The notes beneath the pieces were generated by a model. It did not search any database. It saw nothing but the letters and a program-made list of their open reading frames with translations, and was not told where the DNA came from. From Sporomusaceae bacterium (GTDB lineage Bacteria; Bacillota; Negativicutes; DSM-13327), in assembly GCA_027492445.1 (NCBI GenBank), contig JAPUES010000178.1:1-9820 (forward strand): 9,820 nucleotides of DNA, given 5' to 3'. Positions 1 to 6,519 of this stretch are shown in pieces. Made by a program: the position numbers and the translations under genes. Position 1 is the first letter of the stretch. Each line of letters opens with the position of its first letter.

Positions 1-845
1 TAGCTGGGAAAATGGAAAAGTATATTATGGAATATAATCCGCAAGTGATTGTATGTACCCATGCTACTCCAACGGGCCTAGTGGCTCATTTACTAAAGGA
101 AAATAAAATTTCCATTCCAGTAGTAGCCGTAGTCACCGATTTTATTTTGCATCGATTATGGATGTATCCTGAGATAAAGCATTATGTTGTTGCCCATGAG
201 GGTATGAAAAAAAAATTAATGGATCAAGGGATAGAAGACAATGCTATAAAAGTACTGGGGATTCCTGTAGATGAAAGATTTTCTATTCCAGTTACTAGGC
301 AGTCCATATTTGAAAAGTTAGGATTAGATTGTAATCGAAAGACCCTTCTCATTATGGGCGGTGGCGCTGGAATGCTGCCCATGGATAAGATTGTCTTAGG
401 CTGCGAAAATATAAAGGAAGTCTTTCAAATCCTAGTTGTTACTGGTAATAATACAAAAATGTATACCAAACTTCTTACTTTAGAGCCGACACTACGTAAT
501 AAAGTGAAAATTTTTGGTTATGTAGATTCAATTCATGAATTAATGACGATTTCTCAGCTGATTATTTCAAAACCAGGCGGTATGACAACGGCAGAAACCT
601 TATGTAAAGGCTTGCCGATGATTATTTATCAACCCATTCCAGGGCAAGAAGAAGGAAATACAAATTATCTTGTGCAAACTAAGGCTGCCTTACGTGCGGA
701 TTCGTTAGAAGAAATTGAACGTATAATAAGAAGGCTCTTAGTAGAAAAACCAGAGGAACTAGCAAGCTTAAAGCAAAATGCTTTGGCAATTAGCAAAGGG
801 AAAGCGGCAGACGAAATTGCCGACTATATTCTTGCCCAGGTGTAG
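1..845 (+). CDS. MGDG-synthase/UgtP-type glycosyltransferase, 5'-truncated by window edge
   Basis: The reading frame is open from the first base (the TAG at 1-3 is in another frame), so the ATG at 12 is probably an internal methionine and the true start lies upstream. About 277 residues are visible. Counting from that methionine, an MGDG-synthase-type N-domain end is seen: 'VIVCTHATPTG' near 12-22 and 'VVTDF' near 40-44. A GT-B C-domain follows, with a GGGAG glycine loop at 116-120, 'FGYVDSIHELM' at 168-178 and the family signature 'SKPGGMTTAE' at 186-195, then 'PIPGQEEGN' at 208-216. This matches GT28 enzymes that add sugar from a UDP-sugar to diacylglycerol (UgtP, MGDG synthases) and are related to MurG. 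Such enzymes work at the cytoplasmic face of the membrane. Donor and acceptor cannot be told from sequence alone. A run of nine A at 207-215 encodes Lys-rich 'MKKKLM'. The gene ends 183 nt before dprA. Confidence 0.85.
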   Translation, partial: AGKMEKYIMEYNPQVIVCTHATPTGLVAHLLKENKISIPVVAVVTDFILHRLWMYPEIKHYVVAHEGMKKKLMDQGIEDNAIKVLGIPVDERFSIPVTRQSIFEKLGLDCNRKTLLIMGGGAGMLPMDKIVLGCENIKEVFQILVVTGNNTKMYTKLLTLEPTLRNKVKIFGYVDSIHELMTISQLIISKPGGMTTAETLCKGLPMIIYQPIPGQEEGNTNYLVQTKAALRADSLEEIERIIRRLLVEKPEELASLKQNALAISKGKAADEIADYILAQV

Positions 846-923
846 TAATGAAGATAAAAGGTTATTGTTTTACTTGATTCCATAGAGGAAATAATCTGTA
901 AAATATTGGAGAGTTATTTTTTA

Positions 924-953
924 TTGGTGCACAAGATATATATGTGCTATAAT
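924..953 (+). promoter_or_regulatory. Probable sigma-A promoter for dprA-topA-trmFO (extended -10)
   Basis: TATAAT at 948-953 is a perfect -10 box. It is preceded by TGC at 945-947, giving the extended -10 form TGnTATAAT. A weak -35, TTGGTG at 924-929, lies 18 nt upstream. Transcription would start near 959-961, leaving a leader of about 70 nt before dprA. It is the best promoter-like match I found in the non-coding parts of the window and sits where an operon promoter is expected. Not experimentally shown. Confidence 0.55.
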
Positions 954-966
954 TACCATTGTTTTA

Positions 967-1011
967 TATTGCTGTTTTTTGGGGATAATAGGAAATACTA
1001 ATACAGCAATA
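967..1011 (+). promoter_or_regulatory. Leader inverted repeat upstream of dprA
   Basis: TATTGCTGT at 967-975 and ACAGCAATA at 1003-1011 are exact reverse complements, a 9-bp stem enclosing a 27-nt loop that starts with a T run and GGGG. It begins just after the predicted transcription start and ends 17 nt before the dprA ATG, close to the G-rich ribosome binding site at 1020-1025. No T tract follows the 3' arm, so it does not look like a simple intrinsic terminator. I recognise no known riboswitch or T-box consensus. It could affect translation or RNA stability, or be chance. Confidence 0.35.
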
Positions 1012-1028
1012 GAGCTTTCGGGGGAACA

Positions 1029-2111
1029 ATGAGTAAATTATATCTGGCAGCATTACAAATGGTATCAGGGATTGGCAGTGCACGGCTTACATCATTAGTC
1101 TCGTATTTTGGTAGCGCCCAGCAGGCTTGGCAGGCTAGTAGGCGTGATTTATTTTTATCAGGATGTTTAGATGAAGCAACATATACTAACTTACTCCTAC
1201 ATCGAGATACTATTGATATATATAAGTTGGCAAGTCAATGGGAAAAACAAGGCATCCATATTTGTTCCATACATGATGCTAACTATCCTCAATTACTGCT
1301 CAATACCTTTCATCCACCCTATATATTTTATTATCGAGGAACGTTACCAGTAGATAATAAGTGTATTGCCATTGTTGGTGCGCGACGTGCCACATCTTAT
1401 GGTAAAAATATTGCTCACTTATTGGCCTCAGAGCTTGCAGCTGCTGGTTTTTGGGTAGTAAGTGGCGCCGCAAGAGGTATTGATACAGCCGCTCATCAAG
1501 GAGCATTAACCACGGGGTATACTCTTGCCATACTAGGATGCGGAGTGGATGTTCATTATCCGGCAGAAAATGCTAAACTATTAGGGCAAATTGCCGAATG
1601 TGGTGGGATTATTTCTGAATATTCACCTGGCACAATCCCTCATCCTGGATATTTCCCAGCCCGCAATCGAATCATTAATGGCCTAGCGCGGGGGGTAGTA
1701 GTGGTCGAAGCAGCAGAAAGAAGCGGTTCACTGATTACAGCGGACTTTGCTTTAGAAGAAGGCCGTGATGTTTTTGCAGTGCCGGGCAGTATTTTTTCAG
1801 AGTCATGTAAAGGCACTCATAAACTAATTAAACAAGGTGCCAAATTAATTGATAGTACTGCTGATATATTAGAAGAATATAATTTTGAACTTGTGAAAAA
1901 ACAGCCAGTAAGGATAGAACTAAGTACCGAGGAAGAAATGGTGTATCAGATTCTTAGCTATGATATTCCACTGGGAATTGAAGATATTATAATGAAAGTT
2001 AACCTAGACTCAGCAATGGTTACATATGTCTTGCTACAGCTGGAATTGCGTGGATTAGCGATAGAGCAGAGTGGAAAGCGTTACTTGCGTATCGCTCAGG
2101 AGGGAATTTAA
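1029..2111 (+). CDS. dprA: DNA-processing protein DprA (Smf)
   Basis: 360 residues, a usual length for DprA. The protein binds incoming single-stranded DNA and loads RecA during natural transformation and related recombination in the cytoplasm. Domains in order: an N-terminal SAM/helix-hairpin-helix-like part ('VSGIGSARL', 12-20); the DprA Rossmann fold at about 80-290, with 'IVGARRAT' 115-122, 'VVSGAARGID' 143-152, 'LGCGVDVHYPAEN' 169-181, 'PARNRIING' 210-218, 'ERSGSLITADFALEEGR' 230-246 and 'VPGS' 251-254; and a C-terminal winged-helix segment at about 297-356. The ATG at 1029 is preceded by GGGGGA at 1020-1025, with rather short spacing. The stop codon TAA abuts the topA GTG with no gap, so the two are almost certainly co-transcribed. 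DprA is widespread and does not by itself prove competence. Confidence 0.97.
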   Translation: MSKLYLAALQMVSGIGSARLTSLVSYFGSAQQAWQASRRDLFLSGCLDEATYTNLLLHRDTIDIYKLASQWEKQGIHICSIHDANYPQLLLNTFHPPYIFYYRGTLPVDNKCIAIVGARRATSYGKNIAHLLASELAAAGFWVVSGAARGIDTAAHQGALTTGYTLAILGCGVDVHYPAENAKLLGQIAECGGIISEYSPGTIPHPGYFPARNRIINGLARGVVVVEAAERSGSLITADFALEEGRDVFAVPGSIFSESCKGTHKLIKQGAKLIDSTADILEEYNFELVKKQPVRIELSTEEEMVYQILSYDIPLGIEDIIMKVNLDSAMVTYVLLQLELRGLAIEQSGKRYLRIAQEGI

Positions 2112-4316
2112 GTGAGTAAAGCATTAGTAATAGTTGAATCGCCAGCGAAAGCAAAAACAATTGAAAAATTTTTAGGTAAGAATTATACCGTACGAGCTTC
2201 GATGGGCCATTTGCGGGATTTACCGAAAAGTCAATTCGGTGTGGATATTGAAAAGGATTTTGCGCCGAAATATATTAATATTAGAGGTAAAGGCGATATC
2301 ATTAAAAGTCTTAAAAGTGCTGCTAAAACGGCAGATAAAGTCTTTTTAGCATCTGACCCGGATCGTGAGGGAGAGGCTATTGCTTGGCATTTAGCACATA
2401 TCTTAAATATTCCGGAAGGGCAGGCCTGCCGTATTGAGTTTAATGAAATCACGAAGCCAACCATACAAAATGCAGTCAAACATCCTCGTCCTATTAATAT
2501 TGAGAGAGTGGATGCGCAGCAGGCGCGGCGCTTATTAGATCGAATGGTAGGTTATCAGCTTAGTCCTCTGCTGTGGCGTAAAGTGAGAAAAGGACTTAGT
2601 GCCGGCCGGGTACAATCCGTTGCTGTCGGGATTATCTGTGATCGAGAAAAAGAAATTCAAGCTTTTGTGTCAGAAGAATATTGGTCAGTACTTACAAAAA
2701 TGCGGGAAAAACCTAAAGGTAGTTTATTTGATTCACAAGTTATTTCAATCGATGGGAAAAAAGCCAAGATTGATAATGAGAGCCAAGCAGAAAGTATTAA
2801 AGAAGAATTAGAACAGGCTGATTTTACAGTAGCGGATGTAAAACGTCGTGAACGGCGTCGTAGTCCAGCAGCTCCCTTTATAACGAGTAGCTTGCAGCAA
2901 GAAGCATCTCGCAAGCTTGGTTTTACCTCTCGGAAAACGATGATGATTGCCCAACAATTATATGAAGGGTTAGAACTTGGCAGTTTAGGACACGTGGGGC
3001 TTATTACATATATGCGTACCGATTCCGTGCGTCTTGCCGAATCTGCTCAGCTAGACATTCGTAGTTTTGTTGAAAGTAAATATGGTAAAGAGTATCTGCC
3101 AGAAAAAAGTCCTGTATATGCGAATAAGAAATCCCAAGACGCTCATGAAGCAATACGACCAAGTAATTTTGAACTGCCACCGGATAAGCTGATAAAATAT
3201 CTTTCGAAAGAACAATTACGGTTATATACTTTAATTTGGGAGCGGGTTGTTGCTAGCCAAATGACAGTGGCTATTTACGATACGGTAACGATTGATATTA
3301 CAGCGGGACGTTTTGGTCTACGGTCGACAGGCTCTAAGGTTAAATTTCCTGGATTTATGGCTGTTTATACAGAAAGTAAAGATGATGAAGAAAAAGAGAA
3401 AGATGTAACCTTGCCTGAGCTAACCGTTGGGCAGAATATAAAATTAGACAAAGTGCTTCCCAAACAACATTTCACAGAGCCACCTCCTCGTTATACAGAA
3501 GCAACTCTTGTAAAGGTATTGGAAGAAAAAGGAATTGGTCGTCCGAGCACCTATGCCCCTATTATTGAAACTATTTTAGCAAGAGGGTATGTAGTAAGAG
3601 TTGATAAGAAATTTCAACCAACTGAGTTAGGGTTTGTCGTATTAGATTTATTGAAACAATATTTTAAGACCATTGTTGATGTTGAGTTTACGGCTAAGAT
3701 GGAGAATAATCTAGATGCCATTGCAGAAGGTAAAGGTTCAAGAGTGGCATTGCTGCGAGAATTCTATACTTGGTTTGCTGTGGATTTGGCTCATGCAGAA
3801 GAAGAAATTGGCCATGTGGAGCTTCCAGTGGAAGTATCAGATGTACAGTGCGAAAATTGCGGTAAGTTTATGGTAGTAAAACATGGTCGTTTTGGAGATT
3901 TTCTAGCCTGTCCAGGTTTTCCTGAATGCCGCAATACCAAGGCTATTCTAAAAGAAACAGGTGTGCAATGTCCTAAATGCGCTGGAAATATTGTAGAACG
4001 TAAAACAAAACGTGGTAAAGTATTCTATGGGTGCCAAAGTTACCCTACTTGTGATTATATGACCTGGGATACACCCTTAAAAGAAAATTGCCAAAGCTGC
4101 GGCGCGTTTATGGTAAGACAAAATTTTAAAAATGGTCGATTTACTACCTTATGTAGTAATGAAAGCTGTGTAACTCGCCCCGTTGCTCCTGAGAAAAAAG
4201 TAGCTGAGAGTACGAAGAAAACGAAAGTGGTAGCTAAAAGTAAAGTAAAAGGTAAAGGGAAAACGGCAACTGCTACGAAAAAGAAGTCACTAAAAAAGAC
4301 GGAAGTAACAATATAA
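2112..4316 (+). CDS. topA: DNA topoisomerase I (type IA)
   Basis: 734 residues. The enzyme relaxes negative supercoils by passing DNA through a transient single-strand break. An N-terminal TOPRIM domain shows 'VIVESPAKAKTI' (6-17, catalytic Glu9) and the acidic 'SDPDREGEA' (81-89). The active-site tyrosine is Tyr300 in 'GLITYMRTDS'. The region 'GIGRPSTYAPIIETI' (474-488) is also typical. Three C4 zinc-ribbon units follow: Cys580/583/600/606, Cys620/623/641/647 and Cys660/663/681/686. A Lys/Thr-rich tail (about 694-731) ends the protein and probably binds DNA non-specifically. The start is GTG at 2112, set by AGGAGG at 2098-2103 (8-nt spacing) inside the end of dprA, which implies translational coupling. 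trmFO follows after 14 nt. Confidence 0.98.
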   Translation: MSKALVIVESPAKAKTIEKFLGKNYTVRASMGHLRDLPKSQFGVDIEKDFAPKYINIRGKGDIIKSLKSAAKTADKVFLASDPDREGEAIAWHLAHILNIPEGQACRIEFNEITKPTIQNAVKHPRPINIERVDAQQARRLLDRMVGYQLSPLLWRKVRKGLSAGRVQSVAVGIICDREKEIQAFVSEEYWSVLTKMREKPKGSLFDSQVISIDGKKAKIDNESQAESIKEELEQADFTVADVKRRERRRSPAAPFITSSLQQEASRKLGFTSRKTMMIAQQLYEGLELGSLGHVGLITYMRTDSVRLAESAQLDIRSFVESKYGKEYLPEKSPVYANKKSQDAHEAIRPSNFELPPDKLIKYLSKEQLRLYTLIWERVVASQMTVAIYDTVTIDITAGRFGLRSTGSKVKFPGFMAVYTESKDDEEKEKDVTLPELTVGQNIKLDKVLPKQHFTEPPPRYTEATLVKVLEEKGIGRPSTYAPIIETILARGYVVRVDKKFQPTELGFVVLDLLKQYFKTIVDVEFTAKMENNLDAIAEGKGSRVALLREFYTWFAVDLAHAEEEIGHVELPVEVSDVQCENCGKFMVVKHGRFGDFLACPGFPECRNTKAILKETGVQCPKCAGNIVERKTKRGKVFYGCQSYPTCDYMTWDTPLKENCQSCGAFMVRQNFKNGRFTTLCSNESCVTRPVAPEKKVAESTKKTKVVAKSKVKGKGKTATATKKKSLKKTEVTI

Positions 4317-4330
4317 TCGGAGGAAAAGAT

Positions 4331-5650
4331 GTGTCTAAAGTAACAATTATTGGAGCAGGACTAGCTGGCAGTGAGGCTGCATGGCAAGTAGCTGAAGCTG
4401 GTTTTGATGTTGAATTATATGAAATGCGGCCCCAGGTAATGTCGCCCGCTCATCATACGGATCAATTTGCAGAACTGGTTTGCAGTAATTCCTTGCGAGG
4501 GGCTGCTGTAGAAAATGCAGTTGGATTATTAAAAGAAGAGATGCGAAGATTAAATTCCTTAATTATGAAAGCGGCAGATGCTACGAAAGTTCCAGCTGGT
4601 GGAGCATTAGCAGTCGACCGTGAAGCTTTTAGTAAATATATTACAGATACCTTAAAGCAACATCCGCGAGTAAAGATTACTTATCAAGAAGTAACAGAGA
4701 TTCCAGTCGCTGAGCCCCTTATTATTGCCAGTGGTCCCTTAACATCACCCGTCTTATCTGAAAAAATTGGAAAGATGACGGGTAAAGAATATCTTTACTT
4801 TTATGATGCGGCAGCACCCATTGTAGTTGGTGACTCTCTTGATATGTCAAAAGTATATCGAGCCTCTCGGTATGGTAAAGGGGATGATGATTACCTTAAT
4901 TGTCCCATGACCAAAGAGGAATATACTGCTTTTTGGACAGAATTAACCAATGCAGAAACAGTTCCTGTTAAAAATTTTGAAAAAGCGATTTTTTTTGAAG
5001 GTTGTATGCCGGTAGAAGAAATGGCTGGCCGCGGCATTGATACCTTGCGCTTTGGCCCTCTTAAGCCAGTAGGTCTCGAGCATCCTCTTACTGGTGAAAC
5101 CCCGCATGCTGTTATACAATTACGTCAAGATAATTTTGCAGCCACTTTGTATAATATTGTTGGTTTTCAAACACATTTAAAATGGCCAGAACAAGAACGG
5201 GTTTTTCGCTTAATACCAGGGCTGGAAAAGGCCGAATTTGTTCGTTTGGGGGTAATGCATCGCAATACCTTTATTAATTCCCCTAAGGTTCTTGCGTCTA
5301 CCTTGCAGATGATAGATAAAGGTAGTACTTTTTTCGCCGGACAAATAACCGGTGTGGAAGGGTATGTTGAATCTGCGGCATCGGGACTTGTCGCAGGAAT
5401 TAATGCTGCAAGGCAACTAGCCGGACTAGAACCTCTCGTGTTTCCAGCAGAAACCGCCCACGGAGCGTTATGTCAGTATATTACAAATGCGAACACAAAG
5501 CATTTTCAGCCGATGAATATAAATTTTGGACTACTACCAACCCTTGACCAAAGGATCAAAGATAAGAAAATGAAGAATGGATTGATTGCAGAACGCGCTC
5601 TATTGGCTTTAGAAAAATTTAGAGAAAAATTAGACAATTCCCTTGCATAA
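4331..5650 (+). CDS. trmFO: Methylenetetrahydrofolate-tRNA-(uracil-5-)-methyltransferase TrmFO
   Basis: 439 residues, full length for the family. TrmFO is an FAD enzyme that makes 5-methyluridine at position 54 of the tRNA T-loop, using methylenetetrahydrofolate as carbon donor instead of S-adenosylmethionine. The N-terminus has the dinucleotide-binding 'IIGAGLAGSEAAW' (6-18). The two functional cysteines of the B. subtilis enzyme (Cys53 and Cys226) correspond to Cys51 in 'LVCSNSLRG' and Cys225 in 'FFEGCMPVEEMAGRG'. A second FAD-contacting region, 'GQITGVEGYVESAASGLVAGINAAR', spans about 337-361. The start is GTG at 4331, 7 nt after GGAGG (4319-4323). An overlapping ATG at 4329 is out of frame and meets a stop after four codons. 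It is the last gene of the dprA-topA-trmFO run. A structured gap follows. Confidence 0.97.
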   Translation: MSKVTIIGAGLAGSEAAWQVAEAGFDVELYEMRPQVMSPAHHTDQFAELVCSNSLRGAAVENAVGLLKEEMRRLNSLIMKAADATKVPAGGALAVDREAFSKYITDTLKQHPRVKITYQEVTEIPVAEPLIIASGPLTSPVLSEKIGKMTGKEYLYFYDAAAPIVVGDSLDMSKVYRASRYGKGDDDYLNCPMTKEEYTAFWTELTNAETVPVKNFEKAIFFEGCMPVEEMAGRGIDTLRFGPLKPVGLEHPLTGETPHAVIQLRQDNFAATLYNIVGFQTHLKWPEQERVFRLIPGLEKAEFVRLGVMHRNTFINSPKVLASTLQMIDKGSTFFAGQITGVEGYVESAASGLVAGINAARQLAGLEPLVFPAETAHGALCQYITNANTKHFQPMNINFGLLPTLDQRIKDKKMKNGLIAERALLALEKFREKLDNSLA

Positions 5651-5653
5651 TTA

Positions 5654-5697
5654 ATAGTAGTATGCTACTATCAATAAATAGGGTTTGTTTCCTATTT
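5654..5697 (+). terminator. Tandem hairpins after trmFO, possible weak terminator
   Basis: Two perfect short inverted repeats start three bases after the trmFO stop. The first is ATAGTAG (5654-5660) with CTACTAT (5665-5671), loop TATG. The second is AAATAGG (5676-5682) with CCTATTT (5691-5697), 8-nt loop. Neither is followed by a clean T tract, so efficient intrinsic termination is doubtful. They may protect the 3' end of the transcript or mark a processing site. Confidence 0.35.
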
Positions 5698-5874
5698 CGA
5701 CAAATAAGTAAATTTTACCCAACAAAACGCCTCACAACACACTGTAGTGAATGATCTGGCAGATATGGAACCATTTAATTTGCTGAATTACAGGGTGTAC
5801 CATGAGGTGCTTTTTGTGTATTACCAGTACGAGGAACATATAAACCGTATACTAACACATAAGGTGTTTAGGAG
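5698..5874 (+). other. Non-coding remainder of the trmFO-hslV gap
   Basis: No recognisable gene lies here, although in B. subtilis a XerC-type recombinase gene (codV) sits between trmFO and hslV. The stretch contains the weak terminator-like hairpin at 5797-5815 and the hslV ribosome binding site at its end. TATAAA at 5839-5844 and TATACT at 5848-5853 resemble -10 boxes but lack good -35 partners. No CIRCE or CtsR operator is apparent. One frame is open from 5765 to 5914 (49 codons, ATG start), overlapping the start of hslV. It has no good ribosome binding site and resembles no family I know. Confidence 0.4.
5797..5815 (+). terminator. Weak terminator/attenuator-like hairpin upstream of hslV
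   Basis: GTACC (5797-5801) can pair with GGTGC (5806-5810) through five pairs, one of them G-U, around an ATGA loop. Five T follow directly at 5811-5815. The shape fits a small intrinsic terminator, but the stem is short, so it may only attenuate read-through from trmFO into hslV. Confidence 0.3.
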
Positions 5875-6414
5875 GTGGTATTTATATTCCATGCTACAAC
5901 CATTATTGCTGTAAAACATTTAGGGAAAACCGCTATTGCTGGAGACGGTCAAGTTACTTTTGGTGGCAATACCGTAATGAAACATAATGCGAAAAAGGTT
6001 CGGCGTTTATACCATGGCAAGGTGTTAGCTGGTTTTGCTGGCTCCGTTGCTGATGCTTTTACCTTGTTTAGCAAATTTGAAGCAAAATTAGAAGAATTTA
6101 ATGGAAACTTAATGCGTGCAGCGGTAGAGCTAGCAAAAGATTGGCGTACAGACAGAGTGCTTCGTCGACTAGAAGCATTGCTGATTGTAACGGATCAAGA
6201 GCATATGCTGATTATTTCAGGTAATGGTGAAGTGATTGAACCTGATGATGGTGTTACTGCCATTGGTTCAGGTGGTTCCTATGCTTTGGCTGCGGCGCGA
6301 GCTTTAGTACAGCACTCTACACTCTCTGTTTCTGAAATTGTTCGCGAAGCACTTTTGATTGCCTCAAGTATTTGTGTATTCACAAATGATCATGTTACAG
6401 TTGAAGAATTGTAA
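5875..6414 (+). CDS. hslV: ATP-dependent protease subunit HslV (ClpQ)
   Basis: Proteasome-beta-like peptidase of the HslVU complex. Family hallmarks: 'HATTIIAVKH' carrying the catalytic threonine pair, 'GDGQVTFG', 'NTVMKHNAKKVRRLY', 'GFAGSVADAF', 'IGSGGSYALAAARAL' and the C-terminal 'TNDHVTVEEL'. From GTG 5875 the product has 179 residues and the nucleophile would be Thr8 after removal of a seven-residue leader. The start is uncertain: the excellent AGGAGGTG at 5870-5877 overlaps this GTG, which could instead use the weaker AAGG at 5861-5864. The in-frame ATA at 5884 is ideally spaced 8 nt from AGGAGG and would give M-F-H-A-T-T, the usual short HslV propeptide, but AUA starts are rare. hslU follows after a gap of about 100 nt. 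The protein assignment is firm; only the N-terminus is open. Confidence 0.96.
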   Translation: MVFIFHATTIIAVKHLGKTAIAGDGQVTFGGNTVMKHNAKKVRRLYHGKVLAGFAGSVADAFTLFSKFEAKLEEFNGNLMRAAVELAKDWRTDRVLRRLEALLIVTDQEHMLIISGNGEVIEPDDGVTAIGSGGSYALAAARALVQHSTLSVSEIVREALLIASSICVFTNDHVTVEEL

Positions 6415-6519
6415 TATGATCATGATAAAAATCCTCAGACGCAGGCAAAGCCTAAGTCGTTCTTATTGGAATAAAGGAGTGTTTTACTGACTTTATTCTG
6501 TGAAAAAGGAGTGATGATA
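6415..6519 (+). other. hslV-hslU spacer with small hairpin and duplicated ribosome binding site
   Basis: No gene is seen in this 105-nt spacer. AGGC (6443-6446) and GCCT (6450-6453) form a small hairpin, extended across an internal loop by GAC (6438-6440) with GTC (6456-6458). The motif AAAGGAGTG occurs at 6473-6481 and again at 6505-6513, each followed 6-7 nt later by TGACT. The second copy serves the TTG start of hslU. Confidence 0.5.

Noticed and set aside
877..928. Possible terminator after the glycosyltransferase gene
   Set aside because: Pairing between about 877-891 and 915-928 needs internal loops and G-U pairs, and no T tract follows the 3' arm.
2231..2914. Minus-strand open frames and a short plus-strand frame (2599-2811) inside topA
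   Set aside because: All overlap the conserved TOPRIM and core regions of topA and show no domain-like sequence.
6386..6426. Two copies of the palindromic ATGATCATG, 30 nt apart, around the hslV stop
   Set aside because: One copy is coding sequence for the conserved Asn-Asp-His-Val of HslV; short AT-rich palindromes are expected by chance.
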